Assembly (NCBI GenBank): GCA_009693785.1
Contig: SHWP01000009.1
Coordinates: forward strand, 1 to 64,000
Source: Rhodospirillaceae bacterium
GTDB taxonomy: Bacteria > Pseudomonadota > Alphaproteobacteria > Rhodospirillales > Rhodospirillaceae
Reading direction: 5' to 3'
Length of the DNA stretch: 64,000 bases
The notes under the pieces are model-generated. The model did not search any database, was not told the DNA's origin, and was given only the letters and a program-made list of their open reading frames with translations. Shown here piece by piece: positions 1 to 8,806 of this stretch (the first letter of the stretch is position 1; every line of letters starts with the position of its first letter). Both the position numbers and the translations under genes were made by a program.

Positions 1-1953
1 GCCCGAACTATCCTGTGGTTTTACGAACACGCCATCCGCATTGTAACCCTCGATCACTTTCTTGAGTTGCACGAATTTCTCGTACGGGTTTATTGCCGGA
101 TCGCTCGCCCACAGATTATTGGGCAATCCCCGGCCTGAGTTATAGGCGCCCTCGTAAACCACCGGATCATCCCACAGCGCGAGATTGGATTTGGCGTTGG
201 CGCGGGCATGTCGTAGCGCCTTCAAGTCGATCGAGCCTTGCAATGGCACGGCACCTGGCCCATCGGCCACAACCTGCAACGTGCCGTCGAAATTCACCAC
301 CTTGCTGTAGCCCCGATTCATGAATGTGAGTTGCGATTGGCTATGGGCGCGATACTCGCCGCCATGGCCCGCTGTGATTACATAGGCGGTGTTTTCGAAG
401 GCGCGAGTATGGCGGCTGAGGTCCCACGCGCGGCGGCGAATGTTATGGGGCTCGGATGTGGGGTGAATGATCACTTCGGCGCCCCGCGTGACAAAGCCGC
501 GCGCGGTCTCGGGGAAGTTCATGTCGAAGCAAATCTTGGTGCCGAGTCTGCCAATCGGCGTGTCGGCCACCGGGAACAAATGTTCATAGCCGTACTTGTC
601 GACGTATTGAGTGTAAACGCTGCCTGGTGTGGTGTCGGGCAGCATTCCAAACACATCCGCGCAGTGAATCTTGCGATAGCGGTGAATCAGGTTGCCACTG
701 TCATCGAAAATAAACGCAGTGTTGAAGAATCGCCCAGGCCATTCGGGGTCGAACTCGAACACACCACCCGCCACATAGGATTTGGTGTCCTGCGCGAACC
801 TGGCCAGCTTGTCAGCCTCGGGCCCCGGAAACGAAATGCCGATGAGATGCGCCAGGTGCGACGAGCGGCTGCCGAGCGGGCTGGCCGCGCCGGTGAGAAA
901 GAATTCTGGGAACACAACCAGACGCACGGCGGGCGAACGTGCCACCCAACCGATCATATCTATTGCCGCATCAAGATTGCGCATGCGGTTTTCGAGCAAT
1001 TGCTCGGGCTTGGCCGAGCCCACCGAGACGCATTGACAGAGTGCAACTTCGTAGCGGTCTTCTTGTTTTGGCGCGGGCGGCTTGGCTTGCGCGGCCATCA
1101 AGCATTGCGATTCCTTCACCCAATCCGCTCGCGTGGCGGGTGAAGGCCGAACCCTGCCCGCCTTGGCTTTGTAGCCTGGCCCATACAACGGCATGCGCAC
1201 GGTGGCCAAGTAATTGCCCATGGGCTCTTGGCGGCGGCGGCGTAAATTTTCGAGATCAATGTCAGCAGTGAAGAACGACTCATCGCCCCCGGCGGCAACC
1301 TTGGTGCCCCACCATTCGGCCACCATCGACGCGGGCGACAACTTCACCGAAACATTGCCGCGCGTGATGGATGTGGCAGAGGCCACGGCGACATAACAGA
1401 TATTCTCGTAGGCGCGGGCCTGGCGAGCAGCCATTCGCGCTTCGAAGTTTTGATCGCGGCGTTCACGCGATGGATTGAGAATGATTTCCGCGCCAGCCAT
1501 GACAAGCGCACGCACGACTTGCGGATAAAGCACATCCTCGCCACACAACACGCCGATCTGGCCCAATGGCGTGTGGGCAACTTGAGCGCGATAAGGAATG
1601 AATGTGTCGGCGACGGTGTCGGTAAAGCCCTCAATCAGGTCGGGCATCACCTTCGCTGTGCGCAGGATTATTTTGCCGTCTGGGCTAGCGAGAAACCCCG
1701 CCGATCGCGGGGCTGCCTCTCCCGTTACGCGAACATAAGCCGAAGCACCTATATATAAGTCGTGCTCCCTCGCCAGCCGCCCTAGCAAGCCCGTGACCAT
1801 TTGCTCTGCGGGCGCGTCATGTTCGCTGCCATCGCCATGGGGCAACACGGCAAGCGCCGGTCCAGTATCGACGAGGGTACGTCTGGCCTCGCCCAATACG
1901 GCCGACAGAGTACCTTCGTCCTTCACCGTCCATGGTGTTTGCACAACAATCAT
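1..1953 (-). CDS. Tandem-domain carbon-nitrogen hydrolase (nitrilase superfamily), 3' end outside window
   Basis: The ORF track misses this gene because its stop lies beyond position 1; I read it directly from the minus strand as 651 open codons from ATG at 1953. It carries two nitrilase-superfamily domains. Domain 2 (from about residue 300) has the whole Glu-Lys-Cys triad: E350 in VVFPEFF, K428 in HRYRKIHC and C475 in GTKICFD. Domain 1 (about 1-240) keeps K101 and C137 (GVLCGED), but the Glu position reads LPHGD, with H39. The family hydrolyses amide or nitrile C-N bonds; the substrate cannot be told. There is no signal peptide, so it is probably cytoplasmic. The plus-strand ORFs listed here are shadows. 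The start is the first ATG in the open frame; the three upstream ATG frames I checked close quickly. Confidence 0.85.
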   Translation of the reverse strand, partial: MIVVQTPWTVKDEGTLSAVLGEARRTLVDTGPALAVLPHGDGSEHDAPAEQMVTGLLGRLAREHDLYIGASAYVRVTGEAAPRSAGFLASPDGKIILRTAKVMPDLIEGFTDTVADTFIPYRAQVAHTPLGQIGVLCGEDVLYPQVVRALVMAGAEIILNPSRERRDQNFEARMAARQARAYENICYVAVASATSITRGNVSVKLSPASMVAEWWGTKVAAGGDESFFTADIDLENLRRRRQEPMGNYLATVRMPLYGPGYKAKAGRVRPSPATRADWVKESQCLMAAQAKPPAPKQEDRYEVALCQCVSVGSAKPEQLLENRMRNLDAAIDMIGWVARSPAVRLVVFPEFFLTGAASPLGSRSSHLAHLIGISFPGPEADKLARFAQDTKSYVAGGVFEFDPEWPGRFFNTAFIFDDSGNLIHRYRKIHCADVFGMLPDTTPGSVYTQYVDKYGYEHLFPVADTPIGRLGTKICFDMNFPETARGFVTRGAEVIIHPTSEPHNIRRRAWDLSRHTRAFENTAYVITAGHGGEYRAHSQSQLTFMNRGYSKVVNFDGTLQVVADGPGAVPLQGSIDLKALRHARANAKSNLALWDDPVVYEGAYNSGRGLPNNLWASDPAINPYEKFVQLKKVIEGYNADGVFVKPQDSSG

Positions 1954-2160
1954 ATCGGCCCCGAGCGCTGGAACTCTCTCGCCTTCTTATCGCTTACATT
2001 GGCCATGGGTCATAACGGGCTCAAGCCCGGCTGGAGGCAAGTGGTCGCAGTGCGGTCTGTCATTGCATGATCAAATCGCTGCGCGAACACGGCGGCCTAG
2101 CAAACGCTGCCCCTAGTCAGGACTTGGGGCCCATAACACCAGGCCTCGGTTTTGCTCAGA
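1954..2160. other. Intergenic gap upstream of the tandem nitrilase
   Basis: No supportable gene. ATG codons on the minus strand near 2063-2067 and 1996-2006 run into stops within a few to about twenty codons. Presumably this holds the nitrilase promoter, but I see no convincing -35/-10 pair. Confidence 0.4.
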
Positions 2161-2436
2161 TCAATCCATCTGAAGTGAAATTTTGGTGGGATGCTCGCCA
2201 AGCACCGACAAGACGAGCCAGGGCTTTGCCTTGTTTTGGTAGACCCGCGTCGGGGTGAGCTTGCCATAACTGCTTTTCTTGACGTCCAGCACGTCTGCGT
2301 GATCGCACCCAATCACTGAAATGATCGAATACCCCGACTTCTGCCGCGTCGAACGGACCCGCTCGGCCTCGCCGGAATCCTCGCAGACATCGACCACCAA
2401 ACCATGGCGGCAGGTAATCAGGTCATAATGCGACAT
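2161..2436 (-). CDS. Small hypothetical protein (91 aa)
   Basis: A 91-residue protein starting MSHYDLITCRHG. It is preceded by AAGGGAG five bases before the ATG, a good ribosome-binding site, and its composition looks like a real cytoplasmic protein. It has a Cys/His-containing start (TCRHG), one further Cys pair region (VCEDSGEAE, IGCDHAD) and no signal peptide or membrane segment. I do not recognise the family. It reads in the same direction as the tandem nitrilase about 200 bases downstream and divergently from the radical-SAM gene. The overlapping 71-aa ORF in another frame is treated as a shadow. Confidence 0.6.
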   Translation of the reverse strand: MSHYDLITCRHGLVVDVCEDSGEAERVRSTRQKSGYSIISVIGCDHADVLDVKKSSYGKLTPTRVYQNKAKPWLVLSVLGEHPTKISLQMD

Positions 2437-2569
2437 AGCGGCTCCCTTGTTTGCTCAAGCATCATGGCTGGATGCGGCGTTGCCACCCTGATGGGCGTCA
2501 ATTTTAGGTATTGCAGGCGCTAGCCGCTTGCCGCAGAAGGGCAACAGAACAGCCATTAAGCAAACACAT

Positions 2570-3619
2570 ATGAACGCTTCGCCCGGACAAACACTGCGCA
2601 CGCCGCGTCAGCTCGCAAGAATCGGATTAGTGAAGTCTACCGATGTTGCTGGATTGGAACAGGTAACAACACGCTATGCCATGGCCATTACGCCTCACGT
2701 GTTGGAGTTGTTGCGCCAACCCGAGGAAGGTAACGCCATTGCACGCCAATATTTGCCAAGCGTTCATGAATTGATCGCGACGCCGAACGAGATCAGCGAC
2801 CCCATTGGCGATGCCGCCCACAGCCCGGTGAAGGGCGTCATCCACCGCTACCCCGACCGCGCGCTCTTGATGCCGACTCAAGTCTGTGCGGTTTATTGCC
2901 GGTTCTGCTTCCGGCGCGAGGCCGTGGGGCCCGACTATGGCGCGCTAAACGACGCCGAGTTAGAGACAGCGCTGAATTACATCCGGCAATCGCCAGCCAT
3001 TTGGGAGGTTATCCTCACCGGCGGCGACCCTTTGATTCTTTCTGCGCGGCGCTTGAGCGAGATCATTGCCGCGCTTGACGATATTCCGCATGTGGCAACT
3101 CTTCGTATTCACAGCCGTGTGCCCGTGGCTGCACCCGAGCGCATCGACCAAGCATTACTCGACGTTTTAGCAGCGACACACAAACCCATCAATCTTGCCA
3201 TTCATTGCAATCACGCCGCGGAGTTAACGCCAGCAGCGGTGGCCGCATGCCAGCGCCTGCGCAAGTCTGGCGTCGCACTGTTCGGCCAGAGTGTGCTGCT
3301 TAAGGGCGTAAACGATGACGCAGTGATTCTAGAGGCACTGTTCCGCGGCATGGTTGCTGCTGGCATCAAGCCCTACTACTTGCATCAACTCGACCGGGCG
3401 CCCGGCACATCGCACTTTGCCGTGCCAATTTCACGCGGGCAGGAAATTGTGAAAAACTTGCGTGGCAAGCTCTCGGGCCTCGCGCAGCCAACCTACATAC
3501 TCGATATTCCTGGCGGTGCTGGCAAAGTTCCAATTGGCCCAGGATACCTGAGCGGTGACGATAATTATCTCATGGTCGAAGACCCTCACGGCGCAAAGCA
3601 CGCCTTGCCCGCTGGGTAA
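2570..3619 (+). CDS. Radical-SAM lysine 2,3-aminomutase family protein (KamA/EpmB type)
   Basis: About 349 residues. The radical-SAM [4Fe-4S] motif CxxxCxxC is explicit (CAVYCRFC, C106/C110/C113 from this start), followed by FRRE and the glycine-rich TGGDPL strand. The PLP-binding lysine sits near the C-terminus in GGAGKVP (about K319). Family members interconvert alpha- and beta-lysine. The length fits the short branch that includes EpmB, which supplies beta-lysine for modification of elongation factor P, rather than the longer fermentation KamA. Neither epmA nor efp is next door, so the branch is undecided. The track starts at a TTG (2528); I prefer ATG 2570, fourteen codons in, because the first residues look non-conserved. 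Confidence 0.85.
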   Translation: MNASPGQTLRTPRQLARIGLVKSTDVAGLEQVTTRYAMAITPHVLELLRQPEEGNAIARQYLPSVHELIATPNEISDPIGDAAHSPVKGVIHRYPDRALLMPTQVCAVYCRFCFRREAVGPDYGALNDAELETALNYIRQSPAIWEVILTGGDPLILSARRLSEIIAALDDIPHVATLRIHSRVPVAAPERIDQALLDVLAATHKPINLAIHCNHAAELTPAAVAACQRLRKSGVALFGQSVLLKGVNDDAVILEALFRGMVAAGIKPYYLHQLDRAPGTSHFAVPISRGQEIVKNLRGKLSGLAQPTYILDIPGGAGKVPIGPGYLSGDDNYLMVEDPHGAKHALPAG

Positions 3620-3622
3620 AGG

Positions 3623-4300
3623 CTATCGCTTCTTCTCGAATACGAACCACTCTTTGGTAAAACGCTGGAACGGTGCGCAATCAAGATTGAACCAGCCGTC
3701 GAGGTAACTGAATTGTGTGGCTGTAATTTTCATCTGCGACCAGGAATAAATTGGCGTGCCGTTGGGCGCAGGAAACGCACACGCACCCCTTTTCATCGCC
3801 CCTGAGAATCCGTCGCCATCTGACTCAAAAAAGACATCGCAACCTTTCAGGCCTGCCATGTCGGCTGGAGTGACGCCCGATAGTTTTGCGGGATCGAGAT
3901 ATGCACCTGAAGTCTGCGTGACAAAGTCGGGTTTGTCTGCGGGCCAAATGTGCAGATTGAGGCGCAGCTTCTTTTCCACTGCATCGACTTCAAAGCCATA
4001 GATGCGCTGGCGGGTCACTTTGCCCGGCATACGCGCATCTTGCCATTCGGCATAAAAGACTTCGGGCCCGAAACTGGGCAAATCGACCTTACGGATAAAC
4101 AAGAGCGTGGCCGGGTTACGCTCTTTCTCAGGTAAGCCAATGGCCGCCTGGGCTTTAGCTTGGGAAAGGTTGTCGTAATCTCCCGCCCACAAGGCTACAA
4201 ATCTTTGAAAATCCTGTGCTGGATTGTCAGCATGTACCCGATTTGGCACTAGAAAGCCCAGAACAAAGGCAAATAAAATTGCCGGATTCAGGCGATTCAT
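3623..4300 (-). CDS. Exported CpcT/CpeT-like protein (copy 1)
   Basis: A secreted protein of about 225 residues. The signal peptide MNRLNPAILFAFVLGFLVPNRVHA is followed by a domain matching the CpcT/CpeT (DUF1001) pattern: FVALWAGDYDN at the N-terminus, RQRIYGFEVD in the middle and LKGCDVFFESDGDGF later. In cyanobacteria this fold attaches bilins to phycobiliproteins; nothing else here suggests phycobilisomes, so the role is unknown, possibly binding a hydrophobic ligand in the periplasm. I place the start at ATG 4300, because AAAGGA six bases upstream is a good ribosome-binding site and overlaps the longer ATG used in the track. It has a paralogue at 8807-9478. It converges with the aminomutase gene only three bases away. 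Confidence 0.75.
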   Translation of the reverse strand: MNRLNPAILFAFVLGFLVPNRVHADNPAQDFQRFVALWAGDYDNLSQAKAQAAIGLPEKERNPATLLFIRKVDLPSFGPEVFYAEWQDARMPGKVTRQRIYGFEVDAVEKKLRLNLHIWPADKPDFVTQTSGAYLDPAKLSGVTPADMAGLKGCDVFFESDGDGFSGAMKRGACAFPAPNGTPIYSWSQMKITATQFSYLDGWFNLDCAPFQRFTKEWFVFEKKR

Positions 4301-4442
4301 GGCGCGTCCTTTCATTCAGCAGCTGAAGGCGGCGGATAATCTTTAACCCGTTGGCTCCCATGGGGGATCGAGGCTACAGTATCCCCCGAACAAGGCCTAG
4401 GGAGCATAACCCAAGGCCGCATCAGCAGCGGAGTGGGATGTC

Positions 4443-5693
4443 ATGGCGGCGGCAAATCATCATCATGTTGTTATTGTCGGTGGCGGAGCGGCAGGAATTA
4501 CTGTCGCGGCAGAATTACGCCGCCACGATCATGAAGACGCACTCGATATCGCGATCATCGAACCCTCTGAGGCGCATTATTACCAGCCTGCCTTCACCCT
4601 GGTCGGCGCTGGGGCCTACAGCCTCAAAGCGACAAAAAAAGCAGAAGCGAAGCTGATCCCATCTGGTGTCACCTGGATTAGGGATGCGGCCGCAGGCTTC
4701 GACCCGGACAACAACACCGTGCTTCTCGGCTCGGGTGGAAAAGTGTCGTATGACTACTTGGTCGTCTGCCCGGGCATGAAGCTAAATTGGGATGGCATCA
4801 AAGGCTTGAAAGAAAGCCTTGGTAAGGGCGGTGTGTGCAGCAACTACTCGCCCGACACCGTGGAATATACTTGGACCTGCTTGCAGGCCATCAAGCGCGG
4901 CGACATTGCTTTGTTCACGCAGCCTGCTATGCCGATCAAATGCCCGGGCGCGCCACAAAAAATTGCCTACCTCACTGCTGATTTTTTGAAGAAGAACGGC
5001 ATCCGACAATTCGTTGATGTGAAATTTTTAACCCAGACGCCTGCGATTTTTGGCGTACCGTTTTACGCCAAGGAGTTGGTGAAGATCGCTGCCGCTCACG
5101 GCATTGATGTGCGCTATCAACACAACCTGACTGAGATTGATGCTGGCGCGCGCAAAGCCACCTTCGACATCGTTGGCGGAGATAAACAAGGCCAGAAGGT
5201 CACGTTGGATTACACCATGCTGCACGTTACCCCACCGCAAGTGGCACCCGATGCCGTGCGATCAAGCCTACTGGCCAACGCGGCAGGCTATGTTGATGTG
5301 CACGCCAATTCATTGCAACACGTCAAATACAAAAATGTATTTGGTTTGGGCGATGCCTGCTCGACCGCCAATTCGAAAACCGCCGCCGCCGTGCGCAAGC
5401 AAGCCCCAGTCGTGGTGCGCAACATCAACCACCTTTTGCGCAAGGGCCAGATCGAGGAAGCCTACGATGGCTATGCCTCATGCCCGCTGACAACGGCATA
5501 CGGCAAGGCGCTGATGGCTGAGTTCATATACGGCGGCAAGCCAACACCCACCCTGCCACTCGACCCCGCCAAGGAGCGGTGGGTGAATTGGTGGATCAAA
5601 ACCACAGGCCTGCCAATTCTATATTGGGACTATATGCTCAAAGGCCACGAGGCTTTTCCGGGGCACAACACGAAGTTTCAACCACCGGCTTAG
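4443..5693 (+). CDS. sqr: Type II sulfide:quinone oxidoreductase (SQOR-like flavoprotein)
   Basis: A 416-residue FAD enzyme that oxidises sulfide and passes electrons to quinone. The N-terminal Rossmann motif is VVIVGGGAAGITVAAEL. Redox cysteines are visible as C132 (GGVCSNYS), C167 (IKCPGAPQKI) and C347 (YASCPLTTAYG). Blocks such as CSNYSPDTVEYTW, MLHVTPPQ, NVFGLGDA and SKTAAAVRKQ resemble the mitochondrial type II enzyme rather than the phototroph type I enzyme (family recall, not an alignment). It would sit on the cytoplasmic side of the membrane. No persulfide dioxygenase or rhodanese is adjacent. It overlaps the convergent tannase gene by four bases. ATG 4443 is taken as the start. Confidence 0.92.
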   Translation: MAAANHHHVVIVGGGAAGITVAAELRRHDHEDALDIAIIEPSEAHYYQPAFTLVGAGAYSLKATKKAEAKLIPSGVTWIRDAAAGFDPDNNTVLLGSGGKVSYDYLVVCPGMKLNWDGIKGLKESLGKGGVCSNYSPDTVEYTWTCLQAIKRGDIALFTQPAMPIKCPGAPQKIAYLTADFLKKNGIRQFVDVKFLTQTPAIFGVPFYAKELVKIAAAHGIDVRYQHNLTEIDAGARKATFDIVGGDKQGQKVTLDYTMLHVTPPQVAPDAVRSSLLANAAGYVDVHANSLQHVKYKNVFGLGDACSTANSKTAAAVRKQAPVVVRNINHLLRKGQIEEAYDGYASCPLTTAYGKALMAEFIYGGKPTPTLPLDPAKERWVNWWIKTTGLPILYWDYMLKGHEAFPGHNTKFQPPA

Positions 5694-7243
5694 CGCTTTA
5701 CCCAGTTTGCTGCATCGTTGGGATCGCCTTTGCCCGCATAAACGGCCGAGGCCGGATACGCATAGACGGGGCGCGTGAAAAGCGTCTGGTTCTTCGGCAG
5801 CGGCAAACGGTATTCACCCGGCAACGGAATTGTCTCTTTCGGTTTGGCGGCGATGAGTTTGTCGGGCGCCGCCCCCTTCTCTACCCAATCCTCCATCGCG
5901 CTGAGAGAATCTACGGCGTCAGGGCCGGGGCCGCCCCGGCAATGGTACATGCCGGGGATTACGAACAGTCGGAAGAACGGATCGAGTTTATCCTTGCCGC
6001 CAAAGGCTTTTTCATGAGCGGCGTACACGTCGATAGCTGTGGCAGGTGTGAGCGAGTCATCCGACCATGAATGGTAAAGCAGCAATTTACCGCCTGACTG
6101 CTGGAATGCCGCCAAGCGCTTGCCATCAGGGCCGAAGGACGGCAGTTCGTCCACCGGCGCGAGGCGAACCTCGTGTTTGGCGAAATCTAACTCTGCCAAA
6201 TTTTTAGGCGCATCGGGCCCACTGAAGCGGCGCAAATAATTGCGTGCAACACCTTCCATACCTGGTGGCTTGCCATTGAGCCTGACCAAGCTTCGCAACC
6301 AGCCCAACTCGCCGCCGCGCGAGTAACCACGACTGGCGTATTTCACCCCGCCGATGCCTGTCACGCCTGCATATATCTTGGTGGCGGCCTCAGCCTGCTC
6401 GGGCGTCAAGCATTGGCCTGCCGGAGCTTTACCGCACGTGGCTGTCGCGGGATCGAAGGCACAGGCTTCCGCATTGCCAATGATGCCGTCTTTTACCCCA
6501 TCATCCATATCGCACGCATTCAGAGCGGCCTTGTGCAGAACGCCAATTGCTGCCTCATCAAGAATGCTCGATCCATCGACGCGGGTATTAGCCTTAATTG
6601 CCCAGGTGATGTTGGGCACAGCAGCACCTGCAGCGGGCGCCCCCGCAATAATGCCATCGTAATCTTCGGGGTACATCAACGCGGCCGTGAGCCCTTGCCG
6701 CCCGCCCGTGGAGCAACCGCGATAATAGGCGTGATCGTGCGGGCGGTTGTAATAGGCTTTAGCAACAGCCTTCAGCAGTAACGTTGTGACATGCGTGGAG
6801 CGGTGTGCAAAATCTTCCATCGCTTGCGGATCATTCGCGAAGGCCATGTCCTGCTCGGCATGACCCATGTCGGTATGAGCAACGGCGTATCCGCGAACCA
6901 ATGCATCGTCAGTGCGTTCCATTTGAATCGCGCCACAGAGCCCGCCGCAACCCGCCATCATAAGTCGACCCTGCCAACCGGAGACCGGCAAACGGATTTC
7001 GACGGAGTTCTTAGGCGCAATATTTGCGACAACGCGGCAATAGCCGGGAAGGCTTTGGGTTTCGCCAACGCGTTCAGATCTTGAAATTGTTACAGCCGCC
7101 CCAACTGCCTGGGAAAAATCTTGGATTTTGAGTGAGGCGCAAACCGCATCATCAATTGCCGCCCAGGGGCTACCGCCGGGGTCTTGTGCAAGGACGGTTT
7201 GACTCAAGACCACGCCAACGACAAACACAAGGCCACGAATCAT
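5690..7243 (-). CDS. Exported tannase/feruloyl esterase family protein (copy 1)
   Basis: A 517-residue secreted esterase. Signal peptide MIRGLVFVVGVVLSQTVLAQ. The catalytic serine lies in YRGCSTGGRQGL (S178), and its flanking C177 pairs in this family with the Cys next to the catalytic His (MYHCRGG), giving the CS-D-HC arrangement; WSDDSLTP probably supplies the Asp. Family members cleave galloyl or feruloyl esters of plant phenolics; some act on other aromatic esters. It lies ten bases downstream of a paralogue of nearly equal length, so the two are probably co-transcribed from the upstream copy. The substrate is not deducible from sequence. Confidence 0.9.
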   Translation of the reverse strand: MIRGLVFVVGVVLSQTVLAQDPGGSPWAAIDDAVCASLKIQDFSQAVGAAVTISRSERVGETQSLPGYCRVVANIAPKNSVEIRLPVSGWQGRLMMAGCGGLCGAIQMERTDDALVRGYAVAHTDMGHAEQDMAFANDPQAMEDFAHRSTHVTTLLLKAVAKAYYNRPHDHAYYRGCSTGGRQGLTAALMYPEDYDGIIAGAPAAGAAVPNITWAIKANTRVDGSSILDEAAIGVLHKAALNACDMDDGVKDGIIGNAEACAFDPATATCGKAPAGQCLTPEQAEAATKIYAGVTGIGGVKYASRGYSRGGELGWLRSLVRLNGKPPGMEGVARNYLRRFSGPDAPKNLAELDFAKHEVRLAPVDELPSFGPDGKRLAAFQQSGGKLLLYHSWSDDSLTPATAIDVYAAHEKAFGGKDKLDPFFRLFVIPGMYHCRGGPGPDAVDSLSAMEDWVEKGAAPDKLIAAKPKETIPLPGEYRLPLPKNQTLFTRPVYAYPASAVYAGKGDPNDAANWVKR

Positions 7244-7253
7244 GGCGATACCC

Positions 7254-8792
7254 TCAACGTTTGTGCCAGTTCACCGCATCGGCAGCACTGCCCGCGCCGG
7301 AATAGACGGCTGTAGCCGGATACGGAAAGAGCGGCCTGCTACTTAGCACGGTTTCTGGCTTCAATGGAAATGGCCGATAACTCTGTGCAGGAAGATTTGT
7401 TTTGTAGGCAACTAATTTATCCGGGGCCGTACCCTGCTCGACCCATGTTTCCATGGCGCTCAAAAAATCTGCCAAGTTAACCCCATTGCCGCCACGGCAA
7501 TGGGCCATTCCTGGCAGCATGAAAAGCCGGAGGAATGGTGGCAAATTATCTGCGCCAAATGCTTTCGCTTGAGCCGCATAGAAATCGAGCGAGGAGGCTG
7601 GCGTGGCGTCGGTATCGGACCAGCCATGATAGAGGAGAATTTTGCCGCCTTTGGTCTTGTACTGCGCCAGTTTCTTGCCGTCGGGGCCGTAATCTAAAAG
7701 TCCGCCAAGTGGCCCTCCCGTCGTACCATGCTTGGCGTAATCGAAGTCTGACAGTTTAGCTGTAGGGCCAATGACAGCCTCGACCAAGAACGCGGCACTG
7801 CCAGCGCGACCGGGCGGCTTGCCATCGCGGCCAATAAAGCCCGCAGTCCAGGATGCTTCGCTGCCTTTAGCGTAGCCCATCGCATAGAATGGGGAGCCGT
7901 CACCGCGCCGCGCACCATTGTAAATTTTATCGGCGGTTGAGACTTGTTCAGCAGTTAAACACTGGTCTGAGGCCGAGCCCTCACATTGCAGCGAGGCCGG
8001 ATCGAACGCACACATTTTTGGATTGCCGATAATGCCGTCTTTTAATCCATCGTCCATGTCGCAGGCAGCGACCGCCTTTTCACCCAACAGCGAGATCGCC
8101 TTGGCCGTGAGAATCGGGCCGCCATCGGGCCGCGTGTTAGAGGCATAGGCAAAAACATTGTGAGGTGTCACCATTTGTGCGGCAGGTGCACCCGCAATGA
8201 TGCCGTCAAAATCCTCAGGGTACAGCAATGCCTCGGTCAATCCTTGCCGTCCGCCCGTGGAACAGCCCCGATAGAAAGCATGATCTTGTGCGCGGCCGTA
8301 GGTTTCAGCCACGACAGCCTTGGCTAATACGGTCGCAAGATGCGTCGAACGGTGCAGCCAATCTTGCACCAGCCCTTTGTCTTTCGACCATTCGCGCTCG
8401 TCGCCCGATGGCGGAACCTTATGGCCCATGTCGGTGGTAGCAACGGCATAATTGCGCAGCAACGCATCGTCGCCCGCAGCAGAATTAATAATACCGCACA
8501 AGCCGCCACACCCAGTAAACAGAAATCGACCTGTCCAGTCTTTCGCGGGCATGCGAACCTCAACGCCGATGGAGGGCGCTATATTTGCAAGTATATGGCA
8601 GTAGCCGGGGAGATCGGGCGTCGCGGCCATAAGCTTGGCCGACTGAATTGTTACCGCCGCGCCAACAGCTTTTGAAAAATCTTGCGCCATAACGGCAGTG
8701 CAGTTTCTTTCATCAATGCTCACCGCGGCATTAGCCGCAAGTGCTGCGTTAAGTGATCCAAACAAGAATATGGCAGCAAATCGGAGCAACAT
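7254..8792 (-). CDS. Exported tannase/feruloyl esterase family protein (copy 2)
   Basis: A 512-residue paralogue of the gene just downstream. Signal peptide MLLRFAAIFLFGSLNAALAA. It has the same YRGCSTGGRQGL serine motif (S178), GCGGLCG oxyanion-side block, YHGWSDTDATPA acid region and MAHCRGGNG histidine motif, so it looks catalytically complete. The two copies share long identical stretches (PEDFDGIIAGAPAA against PEDYDGIIAGAPAA) but differ across the lid region, suggesting a duplication followed by substrate divergence. It is probably the second gene of a three-gene minus-strand unit led by the CpcT/CpeT-like gene 15 bases upstream. Confidence 0.9.
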   Translation of the reverse strand: MLLRFAAIFLFGSLNAALAANAAVSIDERNCTAVMAQDFSKAVGAAVTIQSAKLMAATPDLPGYCHILANIAPSIGVEVRMPAKDWTGRFLFTGCGGLCGIINSAAGDDALLRNYAVATTDMGHKVPPSGDEREWSKDKGLVQDWLHRSTHLATVLAKAVVAETYGRAQDHAFYRGCSTGGRQGLTEALLYPEDFDGIIAGAPAAQMVTPHNVFAYASNTRPDGGPILTAKAISLLGEKAVAACDMDDGLKDGIIGNPKMCAFDPASLQCEGSASDQCLTAEQVSTADKIYNGARRGDGSPFYAMGYAKGSEASWTAGFIGRDGKPPGRAGSAAFLVEAVIGPTAKLSDFDYAKHGTTGGPLGGLLDYGPDGKKLAQYKTKGGKILLYHGWSDTDATPASSLDFYAAQAKAFGADNLPPFLRLFMLPGMAHCRGGNGVNLADFLSAMETWVEQGTAPDKLVAYKTNLPAQSYRPFPLKPETVLSSRPLFPYPATAVYSGAGSAADAVNWHKR

Positions 8793-8806
8793 TGGACTCT
8801 CCTTCG

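Noticed and set aside
238-1143. 301-aa plus-strand ORF (and the 782-1036, 939-1271 and 1450-1758 frames)
   Set aside because: They lie antisense to the tandem nitrilase, whose minus-strand frame shows clear family motifs throughout; their own sequence matches no family and is His/Arg/Ala-rich shadow coding.
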